64,000 bases of DNA from assembly GCF_016773205.1 (NCBI RefSeq), contig NZ_JAETWB010000008.1, forward strand, positions 124,001 to 188,000, given 5' to 3'. This DNA comes from Belnapia arida (GTDB lineage: Bacteria; Pseudomonadota; Alphaproteobacteria; Acetobacterales; Acetobacteraceae). A program made the position numbers and the translations under genes. The notes beneath the pieces are model-generated. The model did no database searches, was not told where the DNA came from, and saw only the letters and a program-made list of their open reading frames with translations. Positions 35,886-43,510 of this stretch are shown here, piece after piece (the first letter of the stretch is position 1; each line of letters opens with the position of its first letter).

Positions 35886-36908
35886 ATGCCGGACCAGGGG
35901 GTGGCTGCGGCGCCGGCGACGGTGCAGCGGGAGCGGCGCCTTGATCTCGACCGAGCACGGGGCATTGCCATCCTGCTCGTGGTCTTCGGGCATATCGTGG
36001 CGCGGGACGTGCCGCCGGGCGTCGAGTGGTACGAACCGGTGCGCTACCTGGTCTATCGCTTCCACATGCCGTTCTTCCTTTATCTGAGCGGGACGGTGGT
36101 GGTGCTCTCGGGCCTGCTGGCGAAGCCGCCGGGGCGGGTGGTGCCGCAGAGGGCCGTCCGGTTGCTGGTGCCCTTCTTCGCCATCGGCCTGGCGATTCTC
36201 GTGGCGAAGCTGGTCGCCGTGCAGCTGGTGCCGGTGGACAATCCGCCGGAGGGGCTGGCGGGGGGCCTGCGCGACCTGTTCTGGACGACGGCGCGCAGCC
36301 CGGCGACCTCGGTCTGGTACCTGCTGGTTCTCTTCCTCTGCACGCTGGTGGCGATGGGGCTGCGGCGGCTTGGGGTCGGGGCGACGGGGCTCGTGCTGCT
36401 TGGCGTGGCGTTGCAGTTTGCCGACGTGCCGGCCGTCGCCTATCTCGACCGCTTCGCCTCGCATTTCCTGTTCTTCGCGGCCGGGCTCTGGGTGGCGGAG
36501 CGGGAGGCGGCGCTGCTGCCGGCCTTCGACCGGTGGCAGGCATTGTGGTGGCTGGCCTTCGCTGGCGGGCTGGTCCTGGCGGCGCTCGGCTGGGTGGATG
36601 AGCGGTGGTCGATGGTGCTCTGCGGGCTGCTCTGCATCCCGGCGCTGCACGGTGCGGTGCGGCTGGCGCCGATCTCGCGCTGGCAGTGGCCGCTGGTGCT
36701 CGGCGGGTTCTCCATGGCGATCTACCTGTTCAACACGCTGGCGATCGGTGGGACCAAGGCGGTGCTGATGAAGCTCGGCTTCGGCTGGACCGAGGCGTGG
36801 TTCCCGCTGCATGCCGTCGCCGCCATGACGGCCGGCGTCGCGCTGCCGGTGCTGCTCAAGGTGCTGGTGCTGCGGCGGGTGCCGGCGGTGGACAGGCTCA
36901 CGGACTGA
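35886..36908 (+). CDS. Acyltransferase 3 family membrane protein (second copy)
   Basis: 340 residues from the ATG at 35886, with GAGG immediately upstream; a longer in-frame start lies inside the Wzy-like gene. The opening (RRLDLDRARGIAILLVVFGHIVARD) has the family R-G-x-A-I-x-x-V-x-x-H motif, then FHMPFFLYLSGTVV and several helices. It is more like the OpgC/succinoglycan-modifying group than the first copy. It probably adds acyl groups to the exopolysaccharide. A large hairpin follows its stop directly. Confidence 0.87.
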   Translation: MPDQGVAAAPATVQRERRLDLDRARGIAILLVVFGHIVARDVPPGVEWYEPVRYLVYRFHMPFFLYLSGTVVVLSGLLAKPPGRVVPQRAVRLLVPFFAIGLAILVAKLVAVQLVPVDNPPEGLAGGLRDLFWTTARSPATSVWYLLVLFLCTLVAMGLRRLGVGATGLVLLGVALQFADVPAVAYLDRFASHFLFFAAGLWVAEREAALLPAFDRWQALWWLAFAGGLVLAALGWVDERWSMVLCGLLCIPALHGAVRLAPISRWQWPLVLGGFSMAIYLFNTLAIGGTKAVLMKLGFGWTEAWFPLHAVAAMTAGVALPVLLKVLVLRRVPAVDRLTD

Positions 36909-36959
36909 CCGCTCCCCCGGGCATCGCTGCCTGGTGGGCTTGCGCCCGGGGAGGAGCGG
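36909..36959 (+). terminator. Large hairpin after the second acyltransferase gene
   Basis: CCGCTCCCCCGGGC (36909-36922) pairs with GCCCGGGGAGGAGCGG (36944-36959) apart from a 2-base bulge, starting right at the stop codon. No T-run follows. A terminator or insulating role is likely from stem strength and position. Confidence 0.5.
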
Positions 36960-37097
36960 CGACCGGAACCCTTCAATCCCTCAAATCCCGGCAGCGTCAA
37001 GACTTTGGAAAGGCCTGCTTTCCAGGCTGGAATTGAAGAATTTAGGGCTTGATCCCGCCGAGCCGTGGCGCCGCCTCGGCCATCGGCATGCCGGTGC

Positions 37098-37616
37098 TCA
37101 GGATCGGGCTTCCGCCTCGTGGATCGTGAGGCGCAGCCGGGCCATTGCGCTTCTGACACCTTCAGGACCCTGCGTTTTCTCGGCCACCGCGAGGATGCGC
37201 GTCAGCTGGTTAAGATACTCCGCCGAGTGAATTCCCTGGTGGATATGGGAGCCGTCGAGATTCACGGCCGATGAAGTGCCCGGAAGCCAGACGCCATTCT
37301 CGGCGCTGTCGATCCCGATATCGGCCCTCTCCAGAATCCCTCTGGCGGTCGTGGCCCCCTGGATGCGCTGGGGCACGATGTGATGGGCGTGATAGCCGTG
37401 ACCGGGCGGATGGACCCCGGCGGCGCGGAGTGCTGCGCCGAGTATCGCGCTGCCCTTGGGTGCCGAAATCCGGACATTGATGTCGTCGCGTATCGTCAGG
37501 CCCTCGGTCTCGTCGTCCGGCCTTGCGCCGGCATTTCGCCCAGCCTGCGCCTCGGCGAAGATCTCGAGTATGTCCTGCCTGCGTATGTGATCAGGGCTTT
37601 TCGGCGCTTGAGCCAT
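37098..37616 (-). CDS. AHH-domain nuclease-like protein (polymorphic toxin family), orphan
   Basis: 172 residues from the ATG at 37616, with AGGAC just upstream. The central YHAHHIVPQR (HAHH at residues 76-79), then ARGILERADIGIDSAENGVWLPG and HIHQGIHSAEYL (124-135), match the AHH nuclease domain of the HNH/Endo VII group, which usually sits at the C-end of secreted toxins. Here there is no long N-terminal delivery region and no obvious immunity gene alongside. Codon use is unlike the neighbours: four ATA isoleucine codons and several AGG/AGA, rare in this genome. This suggests acquisition by transfer. It could be a toxin remnant or a stand-alone nuclease. Confidence 0.75.
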   Translation of the reverse strand: MAQAPKSPDHIRRQDILEIFAEAQAGRNAGARPDDETEGLTIRDDINVRISAPKGSAILGAALRAAGVHPPGHGYHAHHIVPQRIQGATTARGILERADIGIDSAENGVWLPGTSSAVNLDGSHIHQGIHSAEYLNQLTRILAVAEKTQGPEGVRSAMARLRLTIHEAEARS

Positions 37617-37904
37617 GTCCTGTCCGCCTCTGCTTCGAGCTGCCGGGGCAGCCGCATCGGAGAGACGCCCGACAACCTGCACCCGAGTGCAACCGGCCAT
37701 GGAACGGGCCGGAGACCTTCGGACGTCGCTCGCCACGGCGGTCGCATGCTAGTTCAGGCTGGCGGGTGATTGTCCAGACACATCCGGCACCGGCCGGATG
37801 GGCGGGCGTGCCGGTATTGCCCGCCCGTCCGGTGGATTGGGCATGGCTCAGGATTGGGCGGATAATCCTATACTGCCCTGCCCTGCCGAAGTCCAGCGGA
37901 AGGG
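37617..37904. other. Intergenic region holding a large hairpin
   Basis: 288 bases between the AHH gene and the end of galE, both on the minus strand. The only clear structure is the hairpin at 37794-37832. No gene was recognised in it. Confidence 0.4.
37794..37832 (-). terminator. Large hairpin downstream of galE
   Basis: CCGGATGGGCGGGC (37794-37807) and GCCCGCCCGTCCGG (37819-37832) pair over 14 bases with one G-T wobble around an 11-base loop. It lies about 70 bases past the galE stop and before the AHH gene. No T-tail; terminator role inferred. Confidence 0.45.
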
Positions 37905-38900
37905 TCAGCCGCGGTCGCCGAAGCCCTTGGGGTGCGCCGAGTGCCAGGCCCAGGCGGTGCGGACGATGTCGTCCAGCGCGCCGAAGCGCGGGCTCCAGCC
38001 CGTCTCCTCGCGGAGGCGGGCGGAGGAGGCGACGAGCACCGCCGGGTCGCCGGCGCGGCGGGGGCCGAGGCTATGGGGAACAGGCTTGCCGCTGATCCGC
38101 TCGACCGAGTCCATCACCTGCTTCACCGAGTAGCCGGTGCCGTTGCCGATGTTGAAGCGGCAGCTCCCGCGGTCCAGCCGCGTCAGGGCGCGGAGATGGG
38201 CGTCGGCGAGGTCCGTCACATGGACGTAGTCGCGGATGCAGGTGCCGTCTGGCGTCGGGTAGTCGGTGCCGAAGACCGTCAGCGGCGGGCGGGTGCCCAT
38301 GGCGGCGCCGATGGCCAGCGGGATCAGGTGCGTCTCGGGGTCGTGGTCCTCGCCGATCTGCCCGGAGGGATCGGCGCCGGCGGCGTTGAAGTAGCGCAGC
38401 GAGGCGGAGCGCAGGCCATGGACCTGGTCGGCCCAGTCGAGGCCGCGCTCCACCATCAGCTTGCTCTCGCCATAGGCGGAGACCGGGGCGACATCGGCTG
38501 TCTCGTCGATCGGAATCCGCTTGGGGAAGCCGAAAAGGGCGGCCGTCGAGGAGAGGACGAAGCGGAGGCAGCCGGACTTCACGGCGGCATCCGCCACGAT
38601 CAGGCTGTTGGAGAGGTTGTCGATGCAGTAGCGCAGGGGGTCCCGCATCGACTCGCCGACCAGGGAGAGGGCGGCGAAGTGGAGGACGGCGTCGAACTTC
38701 CAGCCGGCGAAGACATCCGCCACCTGGCGGCGGTCGGCGAGGTTGATGGAGACAAGCTCGACCGAGGGCGGCACCGCGGCGCGGTGGCCCTGGCGGAGGT
38801 CGTCGATGACGACGACCTCATCCCCACGGTCCACCAGCGCCTTGACCACATGGCTGCCGACATAGCCGGCACCGCCCGTCACCAGATACCGACCACCCAT
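37905..38900 (-). CDS. galE: UDP-glucose 4-epimerase
   Basis: 331 residues from the ATG at 38900. The extended SDR features are GGAGYVGSH (residues 9-17) for NAD binding, SSTAALFG (S118/T119) and Y143-x3-K147 in SAYGESK. RYFNAAGADP, CIRDYVHVTDLADAH and FNIGNGTGYSVKQV complete the GalE pattern. It interconverts UDP-glucose and UDP-galactose, supplying galactose for the polymer. It follows the Wzc-like gene with 7 bases between, GGGAG lying near the end of that gene. Longer in-frame starts upstream fall within the neighbour. Confidence 0.93.
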   Translation of the reverse strand: MGGRYLVTGGAGYVGSHVVKALVDRGDEVVVIDDLRQGHRAAVPPSVELVSINLADRRQVADVFAGWKFDAVLHFAALSLVGESMRDPLRYCIDNLSNSLIVADAAVKSGCLRFVLSSTAALFGFPKRIPIDETADVAPVSAYGESKLMVERGLDWADQVHGLRSASLRYFNAAGADPSGQIGEDHDPETHLIPLAIGAAMGTRPPLTVFGTDYPTPDGTCIRDYVHVTDLADAHLRALTRLDRGSCRFNIGNGTGYSVKQVMDSVERISGKPVPHSLGPRRAGDPAVLVASSARLREETGWSPRFGALDDIVRTAWAWHSAHPKGFGDRG

Positions 38901-38907
38901 CGCGGGC

Positions 38908-41175
38908 TTACTCCCGGAAGTAACCACCATAGCGCGGATGGTAGACCTCGGCATCCGCATAGCCGGAGCGGCCATGCACCTTGGCGTCCACCTGTGTGAG
39001 CGCTGCGCCGATGACCCGGGCATGCGCTTCCTCGAGCAGGCCGAGGGAGTTGCGCACCACGGAGCGCGGCGTGTCGCGCCATTTTACGCAGAGCAATGTG
39101 GCATCGGCGAGGCGGGCCACGACGCGGGCATCGGCCATGGCGAGCGCCGGCGGCGCGTCCAGGATGATGAGGTCGTAGTCGCGCCGCACCCGGTCGAGCA
39201 GGCCGGCCATCGCCTCGGACATGAAGAGGCCGAGGGAGTGTATCTCGGCCGCGCCGGCCGGGATGTAGTCGAGGCTGGAGAGGTGGTCGCGGCGGATGAT
39301 CCGCTCCAGCAGGGCCTGGCCGAGCAGTAGGTCGGTCACGCCTGGCGCGCCCTCGCAGCGGAAGACCCGGCCGAGCGCCGGCTGGCGCACGTCGCAGTCG
39401 ATCAGCAGCACGCGCTCGCCGTTCATGGCCGCCGAGCGGGCCAGCGCCACCGAGGTGGTGGTCTTGCCCTCGCCCGGGCGGGCGGCGGTGATGACCACGA
39501 CGCGCGGCGGCTCCGAGCCCAGCCAGAGGGCGGCGCGCAGCGTGCGCATGCTCTCCGAGAAGGGGCTCAGCGGCTTGCGGACGACGTAGTCCTCCACCTT
39601 GTGGCGGCCGAGCAGGCCGCGCTTCAGCATCGGCACCAGCGCCAGGCAGGGCAGGCCGAGGGCCGAGCGGACCTCGTCGCCGGAGCGGATGGTGCTGTCG
39701 GCCTGTTCGAGGAACCAGATCACCAGCAGGCCGAAGAGGACGCCGAGGATCGTGGCGGCCGCGACGAAGAGCGGGATCTTCGGGAAGCTCGGCCGGCCGG
39801 GGACGGTGGCGGGCGAGAGGACCCGGGCATCCGGCTTCTCGATCGCGGTCTGCGAGACGGTCTGCTGCGAACGCTCGAGCACGGCGCGCAGCAGGCTGCG
39901 GGCGGCGTCGGCGTCACGCTCGAGCGCGGCGACCTGGATCTCGGCGCCGGAGCTCTGGTTCAGCAGGCCTTCCTGCGTCCTCAGCGCGTCCTCGAGGCTG
40001 GAGACGCGGGCGCGGGCGGCACGGGCCTCCGCATCCAGCGCCTGGACCACGCGGCCGGTCTCGCCGGAGACGTTCCGCTCGGCTTCCGCGAGGCGGGAGC
40101 GGGCGGCACGCACATCCGGGTGGTTGGAGCCGAGCGTCGCCTGCAGGCGCTCCACCTCGCGCCGCGCATCGTCCCGCGCGGCGCGGGAGCCGGTGAGGTT
40201 CGAGGCGCCGAGCGCGGTGAGGTCCGCGCCGCCGCCGCGCCGGGCTGCCGAGAGGCGGGCTTCGGCGGAGGCGAGCTGGTTGCGGGCGTCGATCAGGTCG
40301 GCGTTGATCTTGCTGACTTGCTCGGTGCCGAGGCCGGCGCTCACGCCGCGCGTAAGGCCGGAGCGGCTGCGCAGGTCGGCGATGCGGCTCTCGGTGGTCT
40401 GGAGCTCCTTGCGGAGCTGGGCGACGCGGCCGTCGAGCCAGTCATTCGCGCGGCGCACCGCGTTGAACTTCGACTCCAACTGGTCCGAGATGTAGAGCTC
40501 GGAGGCCATGTTGGCGATGTCGGTCGAGAGTTGCGCATCCTCGGTTGTGGCAGCGATGGTCAATACACGCGAGTTGCGCACGACCGTGACGAGAATTTTG
40601 TCGCGCAGCGCCTCGGCCGCGGAGATCTCGGCCCGCTCGGGGTTCGGCCTCGGCACCGGCGCCTCGGGCGCGATCAGGTCGGCGAGGTCGGGCGAGAGGG
40701 TCGCTATGCGCCGGGCGATGCCATCTTGTATACGATAGAGCAGCTGCTCGGGGCGCTTCGCCTCGCGCACCCACCAAGAGAACTCCTCGCGGTCCGTGAG
40801 GTCGTACTGGCGCACGATGCGGCGGGCGACGGAGAGGCTGCGGATGACGTCGACCTGGCTGGCGAGCACGGCGTCGGTCGTCGTCTCGTCGCGCAGGATG
40901 CTCTGCAGCTCGCTCGCCTGGTAGTCGGTGGGCTCGAACATCACCGTGGACGTCGCGGTGAAGCGCGGCGTCAGCTCCTTCGCGGCGATGAAGGCGGCGA
41001 TCGGGAAGAGCAGCGTGCAGAGAAAGAGCACGAAGCGCCGGCGCCGCAGGGCCGCCAGCAAGGCGGTGACGGTCAGGCCTTCCGGCTCGATCGGCGTGGC
41101 GACGGGCGCCGGCGTGCGGAGCTGCGGCTTCCGCTCATTCGAGGGAGGCCGCGATTCTACCGGTCTGTCGAGCAT
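38908..41175 (-). CDS. Wzc-like exopolysaccharide copolymerase with tyrosine kinase domain
   Basis: 755 residues from the ATG at 41175 (MLDRPVESRP), GGAAG upstream. The Wzz/GNVR part has membrane helices at about residues 48-66 and 467-490, with a long coiled-coil periplasmic region between. The BY-kinase part has Walker A ARPGEGKTTTSV (about 564-573), Walker A' VLLIDCDVRQP and Walker B LIILDAPPALAMADA, and a C-terminal tyrosine cluster (Y739, Y745, Y749, Y752). It controls polymer length and export with the Wza-like lipoprotein, which is divergently encoded next door. Confidence 0.92.
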   Translation of the reverse strand: MLDRPVESRPPSNERKPQLRTPAPVATPIEPEGLTVTALLAALRRRRFVLFLCTLLFPIAAFIAAKELTPRFTATSTVMFEPTDYQASELQSILRDETTTDAVLASQVDVIRSLSVARRIVRQYDLTDREEFSWWVREAKRPEQLLYRIQDGIARRIATLSPDLADLIAPEAPVPRPNPERAEISAAEALRDKILVTVVRNSRVLTIAATTEDAQLSTDIANMASELYISDQLESKFNAVRRANDWLDGRVAQLRKELQTTESRIADLRSRSGLTRGVSAGLGTEQVSKINADLIDARNQLASAEARLSAARRGGGADLTALGASNLTGSRAARDDARREVERLQATLGSNHPDVRAARSRLAEAERNVSGETGRVVQALDAEARAARARVSSLEDALRTQEGLLNQSSGAEIQVAALERDADAARSLLRAVLERSQQTVSQTAIEKPDARVLSPATVPGRPSFPKIPLFVAAATILGVLFGLLVIWFLEQADSTIRSGDEVRSALGLPCLALVPMLKRGLLGRHKVEDYVVRKPLSPFSESMRTLRAALWLGSEPPRVVVITAARPGEGKTTTSVALARSAAMNGERVLLIDCDVRQPALGRVFRCEGAPGVTDLLLGQALLERIIRRDHLSSLDYIPAGAAEIHSLGLFMSEAMAGLLDRVRRDYDLIILDAPPALAMADARVVARLADATLLCVKWRDTPRSVVRNSLGLLEEAHARVIGAALTQVDAKVHGRSGYADAEVYHPRYGGYFRE

Positions 41176-41450
41176 AGGGGGTGTGTCTTCCCTTCGCGGC
41201 AATGGCTGCGGAGGCTTGGGCAATACGCGTTGGCGGAGAGGGGGGTCAATCAACGGGCGAGCGAACAAGGCCGCCTGGCGCAAACATCAGCGTGATGAAC
41301 CATTAACGCAAGGAAACGCGAATGTGCCGATCGCGCGATGTCTGGCAGAGACAAGTCGCCTGATGCGGTTGTTGCCGCATGACGGCCATGTTCGCATGCG
41401 TCCCTGCCCGGGTCGATGACAGGCCTGGGTCACGAAAGGAAAGCCAGACG
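41176..41450. other. Divergent intergenic region between the Wzc- and Wza-like genes
   Basis: 275 bases that must carry both promoters. It holds two small inverted repeats: the 10-base palindrome ATCGCGCGAT (41330-41339) and ATGCGG/CCGCAT with a 6-base loop (41363-41380). No convincing -35/-10 pair was found. AAAGGAAAG upstream of 41451 is the Wza ribosome-binding site. Confidence 0.4.
41363..41380. promoter_or_regulatory. Inverted repeat upstream of the Wza-like gene
   Basis: ATGCGG and CCGCAT arms around TTGTTG, 70 bases before the ATG. It may be an operator for shared control of the divergent export genes; no regulator is identified. Confidence 0.25.
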
Positions 41451-42014
41451 ATGCATTCTCGCCGCGTGTTCTCCCTGATGCTGCTTGGCGCCGTGGCGGC
41501 CTGCGCCTCGCCGGGCGCCAACCTGCCGCTGCTGCCCGACACGCCCCTCTCGGCCTACCGCATCGGGCCGGAAGACCAGCTGCGCGTCACCGTCTTCAAC
41601 GACCCGCGCCTCACGGGCGATTTCCGCGTCGGCGACACGGGGACGATCGCGCTGCCGCTGATCGGCACGGTGCGGGCCGCGGGGCTGACCACCACCGAGA
41701 TCGAGCGCGCGGTCGAGAAGGAGATGCGCGACAAGAACCTGTTCCGCGACCCCTCGGCGGCCGTGCAGGTCATCACCTACCGCCCGGTCTTCGTGCTCGG
41801 CATGGTCGAGAAGGGCGGGCAGTTCCCGTACCAGCCGGGGATGACGGTGCTGACGGCCGTCGCCGTGGCGGGCGGGTTCAACTACCGGGCCATCCAGGAT
41901 TACGTCTCGGTCACCCGCATCGGGCCGGACGGCAAGGCGATGGAGTACCGCGCGAAGCGGGACAGCCTGGTGCAGCCGGGCGACACCCTGACCGTCTTCG
42001 AGCGGCGCTTCTGA
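41451..42014 (+). CDS. Polysaccharide export lipoprotein (Wza family)
   Basis: 187 residues from the ATG at 41451. A signal with lipobox VAAC (lipid-modified Cys18) is followed by the polysaccharide export domain, beginning YRIGPEDQLRVTVFNDP, then TIALPLIGTVRAAGLT and a SLBB-like repeat (VFVLGMVEKGGQFPYQPGMTVLTAVAVAGGF), ending VQPGDTLTVFERRF. It is shorter than Wza (about 380), so it is the minimal type with no C-terminal amphipathic helix, and may need a barrel such as the 26756 product. A hairpin follows its stop. Confidence 0.92.
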   Translation: MHSRRVFSLMLLGAVAACASPGANLPLLPDTPLSAYRIGPEDQLRVTVFNDPRLTGDFRVGDTGTIALPLIGTVRAAGLTTTEIERAVEKEMRDKNLFRDPSAAVQVITYRPVFVLGMVEKGGQFPYQPGMTVLTAVAVAGGFNYRAIQDYVSVTRIGPDGKAMEYRAKRDSLVQPGDTLTVFERRF

Positions 42015-42023
42015 TTCCCCGCA

Positions 42024-42042
42024 TAGGGCACCTGGGGCCCTA
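42024..42042 (+). terminator. Stem-loop after the Wza-like gene
   Basis: TAGGGC and GCCCTA arms around a 7-base loop, beginning 9 bases after the stop codon. No T-tail, so a weak terminator at best. Confidence 0.35.
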
Positions 42043-42121
42043 GGCTTCGGCGAGCGTCCCGCGGCAAGGCTGCGGGACGCATCCTTGCGGTATGCTGCCG
42101 CGGGGTGCAGGGGCCGGGACG

Positions 42122-42958
42122 ATGCGGGGCTGGCGTTGGGGGGTGGTGATGCTGCTGGCGGCGCTTACGCCGGCGGCAGCGGAGAGGATCGATCAGCCGG
42201 CGGCCTGGGCGGCGGCGAAAGTGCCGGCGCCAGGGCCGGCGCGGATCGTCGGCGGCACGGGTCTCGGCTGCATTGCCGGCGCCGTGGCGCTGCCGGTGGA
42301 GGGGCCGGGATGGCAGGCCGTCCGGGTCTCGCGCAACCGGCATTGGGGGCATCCGGCCCTGGTCCGCTTCGTCGAGCGGTTCACGGCAGAGGCCCAGGGC
42401 CAAGGTTTTCCGGTGCTCTGGATCGGCGATATGGGGCAACCGCGGGGCGGGCCCCTGCCCTATGGGCATGCGAGCCATCAGACGGGACTCGATGTCGATG
42501 TCTGGCTGGAACTCTCGCCGAAGCCCGCCGTGCCGGCGGCGGCGCGGGAGGATATCAGCGTGCCCTCGCTGGTGCTGCCGGATGAGAGCGGGGTCGACCT
42601 CCGCGTCTGGCGGCCGCGGCATGCGGCGCTGATCCGGCTGGCGGCGGAGCAGCCGGGGGTGGACCGGGTGCTGGTCAACCATGTGATCAAGCGGGAGCTG
42701 TGCCGGACCGACGCGGGGGCGGCCTGGCTGCAGCGCGTGCGGCCCTGGCGGGGGCATGACAGCCATATGCACGTGCGGCTGCGCTGCCCGGCCGGGCAGG
42801 CGGAGTGCCGCGAGCAGGCGCCGCCGCCGGCGGGCGATGGCTGCGATGCGTCGCTCGCCTGGTGGCTGACGCCGGAGGCGCGGCGGCCGGTGCCGCGGCC
42901 GCCGGGGCCGGCGCCGCAGATGCCGCAGGCCTGCGCGGGGGTGCTGGGCACCCCCTGA
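42122..42958 (+). CDS. mepA: Penicillin-insensitive murein endopeptidase
   Basis: 278 residues from the ATG at 42122 (MRGWRWGVVM), with a signal ending PAAA. Motifs of the M74 zinc peptidases are visible: VSRNRHWGHPALVRF, YGHASHQTGLDVDVW, VNHVIKRELCR and the closing HDSHMHVRLRCP. Cys residues CRTD, RCPAG, ECRE and CDAS probably form disulfides. It cleaves D-Ala-mDAP (4-3) cross-links in the periplasm. It converges 3 bases from the DUF882 gene. The Pro-rich C-terminal tail is longer than usual. Confidence 0.92.
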   Translation: MRGWRWGVVMLLAALTPAAAERIDQPAAWAAAKVPAPGPARIVGGTGLGCIAGAVALPVEGPGWQAVRVSRNRHWGHPALVRFVERFTAEAQGQGFPVLWIGDMGQPRGGPLPYGHASHQTGLDVDVWLELSPKPAVPAAAREDISVPSLVLPDESGVDLRVWRPRHAALIRLAAEQPGVDRVLVNHVIKRELCRTDAGAAWLQRVRPWRGHDSHMHVRLRCPAGQAECREQAPPPAGDGCDASLAWWLTPEARRPVPRPPGPAPQMPQACAGVLGTP

Positions 42959-42961
42959 GCC

Positions 42962-43510
42962 TCACCAGCGGCGGATCGGGCCGCAGTCCAGGTGGACGAA
43001 GCCGTCGCGGCGGTAGAGGCCGACGCCGCCGAGCTGCATCTCGGCGGCGAGCCTCGCCATGCCGAGGCTTTCGCGGCCGACCAGGCGGACATCGGCGGCC
43101 ATGCCCGACATGTGCAGGCTGGCGCGGGAGACGCGGCGGGACTCGCGGGCGCGGGCGGCGTTGGTCTCGGGCGCGCGGTAGCCGCTGATGACCTGGTAGC
43201 CCTCGGTCGCCTCCATCTGCCGGGCGATGACGGCGAGGACGTCGAAGAGCCGGGGGTCCATCGGCGTCGCCTCCTCCATGGAGGGGTCGCGGAGCAGCCA
43301 GTCGAGCTGCTGCAGCGCCTCGCGGTCGTAGCGGCCGTCGCGCCAGTAGGCGCCCTCGAAGCTCTCGCCGGTCTGCACGCGCTGGATGGCGAGGCTGCGG
43401 GGGGCGCCGCCGAGGACCTGGGCCGGGGCGACGGCGATTCCGGTGCAGGCAAGGCCAAGGCCGAGGGCGCCGCGGACGAGGCCGCGGCGGGTACAGCAGG
43501 AGCAGTCCAT
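42962..43510 (-). CDS. DUF882/M15-like periplasmic protein
   Basis: 182 residues from the ATG at 43510, overlapping the transpeptidase stop by one base. A Tat-like signal (CCTRRGLVRGALGLG) leads to a domain with YQVISGYRAPETNAA, SLHMSGMAADVRLVG and VGLYRRDGFVHLDCG. The H/D/H set (SLHMSGMAAD, FVHLDCG) is that of YcbK-like/M15 zinc peptidases. It probably trims or binds peptidoglycan. Longer open frames upstream overlap the transpeptidase in another frame and were not used. Confidence 0.85.
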   Translation of the reverse strand: MDCSCCTRRGLVRGALGLGLACTGIAVAPAQVLGGAPRSLAIQRVQTGESFEGAYWRDGRYDREALQQLDWLLRDPSMEEATPMDPRLFDVLAVIARQMEATEGYQVISGYRAPETNAARARESRRVSRASLHMSGMAADVRLVGRESLGMARLAAEMQLGGVGLYRRDGFVHLDCGPIRRW

